From positions 1 to 64,000 of the forward strand of contig NZ_MARB01000017.1 in the NCBI RefSeq assembly GCF_001715975.1: DNA of 64,000 nucleotides, written 5' to 3'. This DNA comes from Candidatus Thiodiazotropha endolucinida. Its GTDB lineage: Bacteria > Pseudomonadota > Gammaproteobacteria > Chromatiales > Chromatiaceae. Within the stretch, counting starts at the first letter, position 1. The number at the start of each line of letters is the position of its first letter. The notes below the pieces were generated by a model. That model saw only the letters and a program-made list of their open reading frames with translations, was not told the origin of the DNA and made no database searches. The position numbers were made by a program, and so were the translations under genes. Below, one piece after another: positions 27,789 to 37,258 of this stretch.

Positions 27789-28787
27789 ATGAATAGAGAA
27801 TGGTCTGAATTCCTTGCCACCCGAAGCACACCCGGCAGCGATGGTGCCGACATCAACTGTGCCCTGAACGATCTCTCCCACTACGGCCTTATCCGGGTCG
27901 AGGGTGAAGATGCAGAGCAGTTCCTTCAGGGTCAGATGACCAACGATATGCGTGAGGTCACTGAGACTCACAGCAACCTGGCAGGTTGGTGTAACGCCAA
28001 GGGCCGCATGATAGCCAGCTTTCGCTGCTTTCGCCAAGGCGGGAGTTTCTATCTGCAGACCCCGGCCGATGCCATCCCCGCACTACTGCCACGACTCTCC
28101 ATGTATGTGCTGCGATCCAAGGTCGAGATCAGCGATGTCAGTGACGAATGGGTTCGGATCGGTCTGACCGGTGACTGCGCCGAGGCCCTGCTGCAGCCCT
28201 TTTTCAACGAGCTGCCCGAACAGGTCAATGGTGTGGAACAGCAGGACGGGATGATCCTGATACGCCTGCCGGGTACCACACCCCGCTTCGAAGTCATCGG
28301 GCCAGGCCCACAGGTAAAGGAGATCTGGCAGACCGCTGAAGGCCAGGCACAGCCTGCAACGAGAGGACTTTGGTCGCTGTATGAGATTCGTGCGGGCGTC
28401 CTGACCCTCTATCCTCAAACCCGGGAGTCTTTTGTGCCGCAAATGGCCAATATGCAGTTGATCGACGGGGTCAGTTTCACCAAGGGATGCTACACCGGTC
28501 AAGAGGTGGTGGCGCGGATGCAATACCTGGGTAAACTGAAACGCCGGATGTATCTGGCCCATGTGGTTACACAGACCCCACCGCAACCTGGCGATGAGCT
28601 GTTTGCGGAAGAAAGCACATCGGAGCAGGGTGCGGGCAAGGTCGTGGATGCACAGGCCAGCGGCGAAGGTTACGACCTTCTGGCTGTCATCGAAATCGCC
28701 AGTGCCGAGGAAAACCAGGTCAGGTTGGGTGAGAACGGGCCCAGGCTGGAAATCCTCAACCTCCCTTACAGCTATTCTGAAGAGTAG
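27789..28787 (+). CDS. ygfZ: YgfZ folate-binding iron-sulfur/tRNA modification protein
   Basis: Start ATG 27789 (MNREWSEF) is preferred over 27744 because GGAG lies upstream at a usable distance. Encodes 332 residues of GcvT-like fold with the YgfZ signature KGCYTGQEVVAR, including the conserved Cys. YgfZ binds folate and helps repair or assemble 4Fe-4S clusters such as that of MiaB. The N-terminal segment LIRVEGEDAEQFLQGQMTNDM is typical. Confidence 0.93.
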   Translation: MNREWSEFLATRSTPGSDGADINCALNDLSHYGLIRVEGEDAEQFLQGQMTNDMREVTETHSNLAGWCNAKGRMIASFRCFRQGGSFYLQTPADAIPALLPRLSMYVLRSKVEISDVSDEWVRIGLTGDCAEALLQPFFNELPEQVNGVEQQDGMILIRLPGTTPRFEVIGPGPQVKEIWQTAEGQAQPATRGLWSLYEIRAGVLTLYPQTRESFVPQMANMQLIDGVSFTKGCYTGQEVVARMQYLGKLKRRMYLAHVVTQTPPQPGDELFAEESTSEQGAGKVVDAQASGEGYDLLAVIEIASAEENQVRLGENGPRLEILNLPYSYSEE

Positions 28788-28871
28788 GATACACCTATCG
28801 CAGCCGTTCAGAATAACCCGGACTGACCGTTAACAAGGACGATAATCAATCGTTGGAAACCCAGGTAAAAA

Positions 28872-29711
28872 ATGATCGACGAAAACCAGTTTCTGCAAAA
28901 GCTCAGCGACGCCATCGACCACAACCGCATCACTCTTCCCACACTGCCGGAAGTGGCGCTGAAGGTCAGGGATGCAGTGGAGAGAGAGCAGAGTTCGGCC
29001 AACCAGATTGCCGACATCATCGCCTCTGACGCGGCCCTCTCGGCCCGGCTTCTGCAAGTCGCCAACAGCCCCCTCTACCGCGGCCGGGTGACCATCGACA
29101 ATCTGCAGATGGCGGTCGCGAGGCTGGGGGTACGCCTGGTACGCAGCCTGGTGATCAGCCTCATCATGCAGCAGATTTTCCAGGCCACCAGCGATCTGCT
29201 GGACGCCAAATTCAGACAGATCTGGGAAGAGAGTGTGGAGATTGCCGCGTTCAGCCGTGTCCTTGCCGCCAATACGGACCACCTGGACAAGGAGCAGGCG
29301 ATGCTGGCGGGCCTGATCCACAACATCGGCGCCCTGCCGATTCTCGCCTTTGCGGAGAGCCATGATGAGCTGCTTGAGGATGCCGAAGAACTGGATCGGA
29401 TTATCGATGCCCTGAGCCCCCGGATCGGTCAACGCATACTCGAAATGTGGGACTTTCCCGAATCCCTGATCCGGGTACCGGCGAATTTTCTCAATCTCGA
29501 TTACACCAGCGAAGGGGAAATGGACTATGTGGATATCGTGCTGGTGGCGCGGCTCGAATCACAGATGAACAACGACGGCCCCATCGACGCAACGAGCCTG
29601 TCGCAGATCCCGGCCTTCGTAAAGGTCGGTCTGGAACCCGAGGTCAATATCATCGAAATCGAAGGTGTTGCAGACGATATCCAGAATATCGAGGTCATGT
29701 TCATATCGTGA
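28872..29711 (+). CDS. HDOD-domain protein
   Basis: Encodes 279 residues. HDOD core: TLPTLPEVALKVRDAVE, IADIIASDAALSARLLQVANSPLYRG and LRLVRSLVISLIMQQIF-type helices. The HD metal site is degenerate (LIHNIGALP in place of LLHDIG). HDOD proteins are regulatory scaffolds in chemotaxis, motility and stress signalling, often without hydrolase activity. It lies 85 bp after ygfZ and 24 bp before the ABC genes, possibly in one transcript. Confidence 0.9.
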   Translation: MIDENQFLQKLSDAIDHNRITLPTLPEVALKVRDAVEREQSSANQIADIIASDAALSARLLQVANSPLYRGRVTIDNLQMAVARLGVRLVRSLVISLIMQQIFQATSDLLDAKFRQIWEESVEIAAFSRVLAANTDHLDKEQAMLAGLIHNIGALPILAFAESHDELLEDAEELDRIIDALSPRIGQRILEMWDFPESLIRVPANFLNLDYTSEGEMDYVDIVLVARLESQMNNDGPIDATSLSQIPAFVKVGLEPEVNIIEIEGVADDIQNIEVMFIS

Positions 29712-29735
29712 CCTCACACCCCACAGGGTCCAAAC

Positions 29736-30614
29736 ATGATTGAGGCGGAAAACCTCTGCAAGCACTATGCGGGTATCAAAGCGGTGGACGGGGTCAGCTT
29801 CTCGATCCCCCGCGGTGTCTGCTTCGGTCTGCTTGGCCCCAATGGTGCGGGCAAGACCACCACCGTGGAGATGCTCGAGGGCATCAAGACCCCAACATCG
29901 GGCCAGATACGATACAAGGGCGAGCCACTGGGCAAACGCTTCCGTAACGAGGCGGGGATCATGTTTCAGCACACCGCCCTGCAGGAGTATATCCGTGTGG
30001 ACGAGGTGCTGAAGATGTTTCAGCAGTTCTACACCAAGACCCGCCCTATCGATGAGTTGGTGGAGATCTGCGCCCTGGAGGAGTTCCTGTCGCGGGATAC
30101 GCGCAAACTCTCAGGCGGTCAGAAGCAGCGGCTGCTGTTGGCCATCGCGCTGATAAACGATCCGGAAGTTGTCTTCCTCGACGAACCCACCACCGGTCTC
30201 GATCCGCAGTCGCGGCGCAATCTCTGGCATCAGGTTCGCCGCATCAAGGCGGAAAACAAAACCCTGGTGCTGACCACACACTATATGGAAGAGGCATTTG
30301 AACTCTGTGATGAGATCATCATCATGGATCACGGTACGATCATCGCCCAGGGCAATCCGAAAACCCTGCTGGCCAACCACTTCGACAAATCGGTGATCAC
30401 CCTGCCACTCTCCGCCCTGCCCAAGGATTTTCAAGCCGATGAATTCTCCACACTCCACCCCCAGGATGGGCAGATGGAGATCCTCTCTAAGGATGTGGAC
30501 ACCACCATACACCACCTGGCAGCCCAGAAGATCTCTTTGCAACAGTTACAGGTGCGTTCGCCGACCCTGGAAGATCTGTTCCTGGAACTGACCGGGCACC
30601 ATCTTCGCACCTAG
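29736..30614 (+). CDS. ABC transporter ATP-binding protein
   Basis: Encodes 292 residues. Walker A GPNGAGKTTT, signature LSGGQKQRLLLA, Walker B VVFLDEPTTGLDP, and switch His in LTTHYMEE. It belongs to the CcmA/NodI/daunorubicin-type group with a C-terminal extension. It pairs with the ABC-2 permease 13 bp downstream. Substrate unknown. Confidence 0.93.
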   Translation: MIEAENLCKHYAGIKAVDGVSFSIPRGVCFGLLGPNGAGKTTTVEMLEGIKTPTSGQIRYKGEPLGKRFRNEAGIMFQHTALQEYIRVDEVLKMFQQFYTKTRPIDELVEICALEEFLSRDTRKLSGGQKQRLLLAIALINDPEVVFLDEPTTGLDPQSRRNLWHQVRRIKAENKTLVLTTHYMEEAFELCDEIIIMDHGTIIAQGNPKTLLANHFDKSVITLPLSALPKDFQADEFSTLHPQDGQMEILSKDVDTTIHHLAAQKISLQQLQVRSPTLEDLFLELTGHHLRT

Positions 30615-30627
30615 GATCGCTCTCACT

Positions 30628-31626
30628 ATGTCGCTTCGTCGCTTTCTGGCTGCCTTGCAAGCACGCAACCTGGAGTTCCTGCGAGACCACACCGCACTCG
30701 GCTGGAACCTGATCATGCCGGTATTGATCGTGATGGGTTTCGCCTTTGCATTCACCACCGGACAGGAGGAGCTCTACAAGGTTGGACTGTATGGGGATCC
30801 TGAACAGAATCAAAGCCTGGACGATTTCCTGAAGACCCGGTATGTGGATTTCATCCCGGTGGATGACCTGAGCAAGATGATCGACAAGGTGGACAGACAC
30901 CAGATAGATCTGTTGCTGGACCTGCAAGACAAACGCTATTGGGTCAACAGTACCTCGCCCAAGGGTTACCTGCTTGAACAGCTGCTATTCCCCTACGGGC
31001 TGCAGCGCGAGACGCTCAGCGGGTCGGAGATACGCTATGTGGATTGGGTCATCCCTGGTGTCCTGGGCATGAACATCATGTTCAGCGCTCTGTTCGGCGT
31101 AGGCTACGTCATTGTCAGGTATCGAAAAAACGGTGTCTTGAAACGGTTGCGGGCAACCCCGCTCAGCGCCTTCGAGTTTATATCGGCACAGATTGCGTCG
31201 CGCCTGCTGATGATCGTAGCGGTCACCGTGCTGGTCTATGTGGGGACTGACCTGCTGGTGGATTTCCGCATGGTCGGTTCCTACTGGCTGCTCTTTCTGA
31301 TCCTCATTCTCGGCGCGCTCAGCATGATCAGCGTCGGGCTGCTGGTGGCGGCCCGCATCACCAGCGAAGAAGCGGCCAACGGGCTGTTGAATCTGATGAG
31401 CTGGCCCATGATGCTGCTGTCGGGGGTCTGGTTCTCGCTGGAAGGCTCACATCCGTTTGTGCAGAACCTGGCATTGGCCCTGCCATTGACCCACATGGTG
31501 GATGCTGCCCGGGTGGTCATGATCGAGGGGGCAGGATTTATGGATGTTGCCTCCCAGCTGTTCATCCTCACGCTATTTACCTTATGCTTTGTCATCATAG
31601 GTTCGAAAACCTTTCGCTGGGAGTAG
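30628..31626 (+). CDS. ABC-2 type transporter permease
   Basis: Encodes 332 residues. One N-terminal TM (NLIMPVLIVMGFAFAFT), a large extracytoplasmic domain and then five TM segments with the ABC-2 motif LKRLRATPLSAFEFISAQI. Forms an exporter with the preceding ATPase. The context (HDOD gene upstream, deaminase downstream) does not reveal the substrate. Confidence 0.92.
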   Translation: MSLRRFLAALQARNLEFLRDHTALGWNLIMPVLIVMGFAFAFTTGQEELYKVGLYGDPEQNQSLDDFLKTRYVDFIPVDDLSKMIDKVDRHQIDLLLDLQDKRYWVNSTSPKGYLLEQLLFPYGLQRETLSGSEIRYVDWVIPGVLGMNIMFSALFGVGYVIVRYRKNGVLKRLRATPLSAFEFISAQIASRLLMIVAVTVLVYVGTDLLVDFRMVGSYWLLFLILILGALSMISVGLLVAARITSEEAANGLLNLMSWPMMLLSGVWFSLEGSHPFVQNLALALPLTHMVDAARVVMIEGAGFMDVASQLFILTLFTLCFVIIGSKTFRWE

Positions 31627-31631
31627 ACAGG

Positions 31632-32075
31632 ATGGATCACCAGGACGAGACATTCATGACCGAGGCGCTGAAGCTTGCGCAACGGGGCATCGAGCAGGGC
31701 GATGGCGGTCCCTTCGGTGCGGTGGTGGTCATGGATGGTCGGATTATCGGGCATGGCTGGAATCAGGTAATCAGGCGCAACGACCCCACCGCGCATGCGG
31801 AAATAGTGGCGATACGCGAAGCCTGCTCCCATGCTGCGAGCTATCACCTGCCCGGCAGTGTACTCTATACCACCTGTGAACCCTGCCCGATGTGCCTGAG
31901 CGCCGCCTACTGGGCCCATATAGATCGTCTGGTCTATGCCGCTGAGGCGGATGACGCCGCCGCCATCGGTTTTAACGACAGTTTCATACAGGCTGAACTG
32001 CACAAACCGAGGGATGGAAGGGCCATGGCGACCCAGCAACTTCTCAGGGAGCGGAGTCTCGCCCTGTTCAGGTAG
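31632..32075 (+). CDS. Nucleoside (guanine-type) deaminase
   Basis: Start ATG 31632, five bases after the permease stop. Encodes 147 residues. Zinc-dependent cytidine-deaminase fold: HAEIVAIREA supplies the His/Glu and TTCEPCPMC the two Cys ligands. The C-terminal region (FNDSFIQAELHKPRDGRAM) resembles GuaD-like guanine deaminases rather than TadA. Purine salvage is the likely role. Confidence 0.88.
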   Translation: MDHQDETFMTEALKLAQRGIEQGDGGPFGAVVVMDGRIIGHGWNQVIRRNDPTAHAEIVAIREACSHAASYHLPGSVLYTTCEPCPMCLSAAYWAHIDRLVYAAEADDAAAIGFNDSFIQAELHKPRDGRAMATQQLLRERSLALFR

Positions 32076-32184
32076 TGGCAGGCGAGTGACAAGCGTGTCG
32101 ACTATTGAGCGGTTCCCCCTTATTGCCCCGATTTTGCAAGGCCAGGACTTGGATTAAAAACAACATAAAACAGTAACAGATACT

Positions 32185-34119
32185 ATGTGCGGTATTGCAG
32201 GCATCTTAAATCTCAAAGACGGCACACCACCCTCCAGAAGCGAACTCGAGGGCATGATACACGCCGTCCATCACCGCGGCCCAGACGGTTACGGCTACTA
32301 CTGTCATGACAGAGTGGGGCTGGCCCACGCCCGTCTCAGCATCATCGACCTGGCAGGGGGCGACCAGCCGATCCACAATGAGGATCAGTCCGTGCAGGTG
32401 GTCTTCAATGGTGAGATCTTCAACTACGTCGAACTGACCGTTCAGCTCAAGCAGCAGGGACACCGCTTCTACACCCACTCAGACACCGAAGTCATCGTCC
32501 ACCTCTATGAAGAGTATGCAGAGAAGTTCGTCGACCACCTGAACGGGCAGTTCGCCATCGCCCTGTGGGACAGCACCAGGCAGAAACTGATACTCGCCAG
32601 GGATAGAACGGGGATTCGCCCGCTGTTCACCGTCGAAACCGGAGGCCGGCTCTATTTCGCCTCGGAGGTAAAGTCCCTGTTCGCTCACCCCGCTATTCCA
32701 CGCCAGATCAATCTGACCGCTTTGCAGGAAGTGTTTACCTTCTGGACAACCCTGCCCCCTCACTCACTCTTTGAGTCGGTGGAGGTTGTCCCCCCCGGCC
32801 ACCTGATGGTGATCGAAAATGGGGTTAAGCGCCTCTCCAGGTATTGGGATTGGACCTATCCCAATGAGCAGATCGATCAGCACAAGTCCGTGGCGGAGTG
32901 GAGTGAGGAGTTGAAGGCGTTGATGATCGACTCGGTGCGGCTGCAGCTACGCTCCGATGTGCCGGTGGGTGCCTACCTCAGTGGCGGCCTGGATTCCTCG
33001 GTACTGACTTCCCTGATCAAGAACTTCACCGATACACCGCTCCGGACCTTCTCCATCGGATTCGAGGATGAAGAGTTCGACGAGAGCGGTTTTCAAAAAG
33101 ATCTGGTCGACTATCTGGGCACCAATCATACCCATGTACTGTGCAAGCGCTCGGACATCGGGACCGCCTTTCCAAGGGTCATCTCCCATACCGAGTCTGC
33201 GATCGTCAGGACCGCGCCAACTCCGCTGATGCTCCTCTCCGGCGCGGTTCGAGAGGCCGGGTACAAGGTTGTCCTGACCGGCGAAGGGGCGGATGAAGTA
33301 TTCGGCGGCTACGATATCTTCAAAGAGGCCAAGGTAAGGCGTTTCTGGAGCCATGCCCCGGATTCAGAGTGGCGCCCCCTGATCCTGCAGCGCCTCTACC
33401 CCTACCTGAAACATTCGCCCACCACCAGCGGGGCCTTTTCCAAACGTTTCTTTCAACAGGGCATGGAACATCTCGACAAACCCTATTTTGCCCATATACC
33501 GCGTTGGGCCACGACCCAGCGCATCATGCAGTTCTTTTCCGATGAGGCACGGGCGGCCGTCAAACCGATAGCTTTTGACGCCATCAATCGCATTCTGCCG
33601 GCGGAGATCGACGCCTGGAAATCCCTCAACCGTGATCAGTACATCGAAGCCAATACCCTGTTATCCGGTTATCTGCTGAGCTCTCAGGGAGACCGAGTGG
33701 CGATGGCCAACTCCATCGAAGGCCGATACCCCTTCCTCGACCACCGGGTGATAGAGTTTGCGGCAACCCTCCCCAGCCGCTACAAGATCATGGGGTTGAA
33801 TGAAAAATATATGCTCAAGCAGACGATGCAGGGACTGATACCGGAAAGCATCAGAAACCGCAGCAAACAACCCTATCGCGCACCGGACAGTCAATCCTTC
33901 TTCGACGGCGAGACCCCTCTGGAATATGTCGCCTATCTGTTGAGTGAGGAGCGGATCCGGAAAGCGGGATACTACAATCCGAAGACCGTCAATCTGCTGT
34001 TGAAAAAATGCGCCCGGGGCAAGGCCCTGGGATTCGCCGACAACATGGCCTTTGTGGGTATCCTCTCCAGCATGCTGGTGGATGAGCTGTTCATTGAACA
34101 AGCGACCATCGAATCCTGA
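32185..34119 (+). CDS. asnB: Asparagine-synthetase-like amidotransferase
   Basis: Encodes 644 residues. The N-terminal class II glutaminase has catalytic Cys2 (MCGIAGIL), HHRGPDG and the AHARLSIIDL block. The synthetase domain has PPi-loop SGGLDSSV, GEGADEVFGGY and EGRYPFLDHR. Length and features resemble AsnB of biosynthetic clusters (antibiotic, polysaccharide or exosortase-linked amidotransferases) more than housekeeping AsnB of about 554 residues. The cluster with an ACP, an acyl ligase and a NadE-like enzyme suggests amidation of an acyl or sugar intermediate rather than asparagine supply; inference. The symbol reflects the family only. Confidence 0.9.
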   Translation: MCGIAGILNLKDGTPPSRSELEGMIHAVHHRGPDGYGYYCHDRVGLAHARLSIIDLAGGDQPIHNEDQSVQVVFNGEIFNYVELTVQLKQQGHRFYTHSDTEVIVHLYEEYAEKFVDHLNGQFAIALWDSTRQKLILARDRTGIRPLFTVETGGRLYFASEVKSLFAHPAIPRQINLTALQEVFTFWTTLPPHSLFESVEVVPPGHLMVIENGVKRLSRYWDWTYPNEQIDQHKSVAEWSEELKALMIDSVRLQLRSDVPVGAYLSGGLDSSVLTSLIKNFTDTPLRTFSIGFEDEEFDESGFQKDLVDYLGTNHTHVLCKRSDIGTAFPRVISHTESAIVRTAPTPLMLLSGAVREAGYKVVLTGEGADEVFGGYDIFKEAKVRRFWSHAPDSEWRPLILQRLYPYLKHSPTTSGAFSKRFFQQGMEHLDKPYFAHIPRWATTQRIMQFFSDEARAAVKPIAFDAINRILPAEIDAWKSLNRDQYIEANTLLSGYLLSSQGDRVAMANSIEGRYPFLDHRVIEFAATLPSRYKIMGLNEKYMLKQTMQGLIPESIRNRSKQPYRAPDSQSFFDGETPLEYVAYLLSEERIRKAGYYNPKTVNLLLKKCARGKALGFADNMAFVGILSSMLVDELFIEQATIES

Positions 34120-34126
34120 CAGGGTG

Positions 34127-34215
34127 GTTAACACTAATTCACACCAAACCTGTTGTATAAATATGTATGATTGATCGGCAGAAAGACCTGGCAGGTTCTG
34201 TGGATTAGTGTTAAC
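34127..34215. repeat. MITE-like inverted-repeat element (type B repeat)
   Basis: Two 17-bp arms, 34127-34143 and 34199-34215, are complementary at 16 of 17 positions (GTTAACACTAATTCACA against TGTGGATTAGTGTTAAC) around a 55-bp interior that can extend the fold (AACCTG / CAGGTT). The right arm continues into AGGCCCTAA. Related sequences lie near 25239, 55119 and 62630. No coding capacity; a non-autonomous mobile element or REP derivative is plausible. Confidence 0.65.
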
Positions 34216-34368
34216 AGGCCCTAACGCGAGTGAAAAAATAACTGTTTCGTTTAAACTGGCCAATTTACAATACTGACCCTTGGACTAAACAAGTTCACTG
34301 ATCAGTCGACATACTGAATGGCGAGCATTAGTCTCACTATCAAACTGTCAGAACATTTGGAAAATTTC

Positions 34369-34614
34369 ATGTCAACAGAAGCAACAATCAGAAACTACAT
34401 ACTTGAAAATTACCTGTTCACCGAGGATCAATCCGCATTAGACAGCGCGGATTCCTTCCTGGACAAAGGCATCCTGGATTCAACCGGCATCTTGGAAGTC
34501 ATCTATTTTCTGGAAGATGAATTCGGCATCAAGGTTGAAGATACCGAAATGGTGCCGGAGAACCTCGATTCCGTTAATAACATCGTTGCATTTATCGGAA
34601 GAAAAAGGCAGTGA
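34369..34614 (+). CDS. Acyl carrier protein
   Basis: Start ATG 34369 (MSTEATIRNYI) is preferred over 34318 because GGA lies a few bases upstream and the product then has normal ACP length (81 residues). The phosphopantetheine site is GILDSTGILEVI (Ser in DST). Small, acidic, four-helix type. It carries an acyl or aminoacyl thioester for the following AMP ligase. Its stop is overlapped or abutted by the ligase start. Confidence 0.9.
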   Translation: MSTEATIRNYILENYLFTEDQSALDSADSFLDKGILDSTGILEVIYFLEDEFGIKVEDTEMVPENLDSVNNIVAFIGRKRQ

Positions 34615-34615
34615 C

Positions 34616-36139
34616 GTGACCTCAATGCAGGCTACCCTGGTCAATCGCTTCAGAGAGAGTGTTGCAAAACACCCTGACTCACTCGCCGTTGCCGACAGCA
34701 GACAGCGGGTCTCTTACCAGGTGCTATCCGATCTCGTAGGAAAAGTCAGTCATTACCTGATGTCGTCGGGATTGCAGAAAGGTGACCGGGTCGCCATGGT
34801 CGTCGCCAACTCGGCGGAATATGCCGGCATCTTTTATGGAATCTGGTCTGCAGGCGGGGTCACCGTCGCACTCAACACCCAGGCGAAAGCGAAGGATATC
34901 ATCAACTGGGTAACGCATTCGGATGCCAAGTGGCTGTTCATGGATCGGCGACACCCGGAATACAAAGGTGTATACGAGGCCGGCGGGGAGTTCACACTGA
35001 TCGATGTGGGCGGTGATGATACCGGAGAGTCAGATAACATCAATGTGGATTGGCAACGAATAGTCGACTTGGAACCGGCCAATCCGAGGATGTTGCCGGG
35101 CCGGTCGGACCTGGCCTCGATCATCTATACCTCGGGCACAACCGGCAATCCCAAGGGCGTCACCCTTAGCCATGGCAATCTCTGCGCCAATATCGAATCC
35201 ATCCTGGCCTATCTTGAACTCAGAGCCGAGGACAGTATTCTCAATGTACTGCCCTTCTACTACTCCTATGGCAACTCCATTCTGCATACCCACCTTGCGA
35301 TTGGCGGATCAATGATTCTGCAGAACAGCCTGCTCTACCCCCATCGCGTCATGGAGAAGATGTCAGAGGAGGCAGTGAGCGGTTTTTCCGGCGTACCCTC
35401 GACCTTTGCATTACTGCTCAGCAGGGTCAACATCGGTGATTATGACCTATCAAAACTGCGCTATATCACGCAGGCCGGGGGACCCTTGGCACCCGCGCTG
35501 GCTGACAGATTGAGTACTGCCCTGCCCCATACTGAGCTTTTCATCATGTATGGGCAGACCGAGGCCAGTGCGCGTCTCACCTACCTGCCTCCTGGTATGC
35601 TGGAGAAAAAGCGGGGCTCGATCGGCATCGCTATCCCAAATACAACCATTGAAGTCAGGAACAAAACAGACGAGGTCACAGCGCCTGGTGAGACAGGTGA
35701 AATATGTGCCAGCGGCGAAAACATCATGCAGGGATATTGGAAGGACCAGGAGAGGACCGACCAGGTCCTGAAGGACGGCTGGCTGTATACCGGCGACCTG
35801 GCGCATACCGACGCCGACGGCTATCTCTATATCGACGGGCGTTCATCCGACATGATTAAGAGCGGCGCCAACCGTATCAGCCCGAAGGAGATCGAAGAGG
35901 TGATCCAGGAGCTGGAGGATGTGCACGAGGTGGCCGTAATCGGCAGTCCCGATGAGATGCTTGGGGAGATCATCAAGGCCTTTGTCGTGTTGAAACAGGG
36001 GAGCGAATTGAAAAAAAGAAACATTCAGCGCCACTGTAAGAACAATCTGGCTATTTATAAAATCCCAAAGTCCATAGCGTTTATCGAGGAGCTGCCAAAA
36101 ACGGCTTCAGGCAAGATAAAGAGGTTCCTGCTGAAATAG
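34616..36139 (+). CDS. AMP-forming acyl/aryl ligase
   Basis: GTG 34616 is chosen because AAGG lies 7 nt upstream; ATG 34625 is the alternative. Encodes 507 residues of the ANL superfamily: AMP loop IYTSGTTGNPKGV, A5-type MYGQTEASARLTYLPP, TGD in GWLYTGDLAHTD, hinge DGRSSDMIKSGANRISPKEIEE and C-terminal catalytic Lys in LPKTASGKIKR. It activates a carboxylic acid as adenylate and probably loads the neighbouring ACP. Similar ligases are annotated in exosortase-linked loci, but no exosortase is in this window. Confidence 0.92.
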   Translation: MTSMQATLVNRFRESVAKHPDSLAVADSRQRVSYQVLSDLVGKVSHYLMSSGLQKGDRVAMVVANSAEYAGIFYGIWSAGGVTVALNTQAKAKDIINWVTHSDAKWLFMDRRHPEYKGVYEAGGEFTLIDVGGDDTGESDNINVDWQRIVDLEPANPRMLPGRSDLASIIYTSGTTGNPKGVTLSHGNLCANIESILAYLELRAEDSILNVLPFYYSYGNSILHTHLAIGGSMILQNSLLYPHRVMEKMSEEAVSGFSGVPSTFALLLSRVNIGDYDLSKLRYITQAGGPLAPALADRLSTALPHTELFIMYGQTEASARLTYLPPGMLEKKRGSIGIAIPNTTIEVRNKTDEVTAPGETGEICASGENIMQGYWKDQERTDQVLKDGWLYTGDLAHTDADGYLYIDGRSSDMIKSGANRISPKEIEEVIQELEDVHEVAVIGSPDEMLGEIIKAFVVLKQGSELKKRNIQRHCKNNLAIYKIPKSIAFIEELPKTASGKIKRFLLK

Positions 36140-36262
36140 AAGTCTTTTAACCTTCGCCTGAGCATGCCAAAGTGGGATAATATTTTGAATGCAAGTACAT
36201 CCTAATCGGATGCCGTGGACCATAATTAATAAAACCGAGCAGAATCTATCCGGAGAACAATA

Positions 36263-37258
36263 ATGCAAGCATTAGCAGAACGGTACGAAGCTGAAATCCT
36301 CAATTTCGACCGGGACGGAGAGGTCGAAAGAATCTGTGAATCCATGCGGGATATCATGCGTACCAAACTGCGCCGGCGCGGCGTTGTGGTCGCGGTATCG
36401 GGGGGAATAGACAGCTCTGTATCAGCGGCCCTGGCGGTCAAGGCCTTTGGCCCGAAAAAGGCCTTTTTCATTCAATTGCCGGAAATCGATTCGGCCCAGG
36501 ATACCCAATCCCGCGGCAGCCAGTTGATCGAGCACCTGGGCGTGGATCATGCCACCCACAACATCGCCGCGACCCTGGAGGCCATCGGTTGTTACCAGGC
36601 CCGTGATGAGGCGATTGTGAAAACATTCCCCGAGTATGCCGACGGCTGGAAAAACAAGATCGTCATCAAAGGGGGACTGGACGGACAAGTCAACCACTTT
36701 TCGCTGGTGGTCCAGGACCCGCAGGGTCAACAGTTCGAAAAACGCCTCGATCTCAAGGAGTACCTGCAGATCGTAGCCGCGACCAACTACAAACAGCGGA
36801 TTCGAAAGACCATCGAGTATTACCATGCAGACAGGTTGAACTATGCGGTAATCGGCACACCCAACCGGCTCGAATACGACCAGGGTTTCTTCGTGAAAAA
36901 CGGTGACGGTTCCGCAGACCTGAAGCCGATCGCCCATCTCTACAAGACCCAGGTCTATGCGTTGGCTAAACATCTCGGCCTGCCTGATTCAATCTGCAAT
37001 GCGACACCGACCACCGATACCTACAGCCTGCCCCAGGGACAGGACGAGTTCTACTTCGCGCTCCCCTATCAGGAGATGGACAAGGCATTGTGGGCCCACA
37101 ACATCGGCGCCCCCGCCAACGAGTTGGCAGAGATGCTCGGCATCACGGAAGAACAGACGAAGTTTGTTTATCAGGACATCGAAAACAAGCGCAAGACTAC
37201 CCACTATCTGCATGTGAAGCCCTATTTGATCGAGGCAATGCCCGAGTTGAATTTATAG
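36263..37258 (+). CDS. nadE: NadE-like NAD synthase-family amidating enzyme
   Basis: Encodes 331 residues. N-type ATP pyrophosphatase loop AVSGGIDSSVSAAL, GTPNRLEYDQGFFVKNGDG (metal/ATP region) and PTTDTYSLPQGQDEFYF match ammonia-dependent NadE. At 331 residues it is longer than the usual 270-280, with inserts around VVQDPQGQQFEKRLDLKEYL. It has no glutaminase domain. Following the AsnB-ACP-ligase genes, it may act on a pathway intermediate instead of, or besides, NAD. The symbol is by family and the substrate is unproven. Confidence 0.8.
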   Translation: MQALAERYEAEILNFDRDGEVERICESMRDIMRTKLRRRGVVVAVSGGIDSSVSAALAVKAFGPKKAFFIQLPEIDSAQDTQSRGSQLIEHLGVDHATHNIAATLEAIGCYQARDEAIVKTFPEYADGWKNKIVIKGGLDGQVNHFSLVVQDPQGQQFEKRLDLKEYLQIVAATNYKQRIRKTIEYYHADRLNYAVIGTPNRLEYDQGFFVKNGDGSADLKPIAHLYKTQVYALAKHLGLPDSICNATPTTDTYSLPQGQDEFYFALPYQEMDKALWAHNIGAPANELAEMLGITEEQTKFVYQDIENKRKTTHYLHVKPYLIEAMPELNL

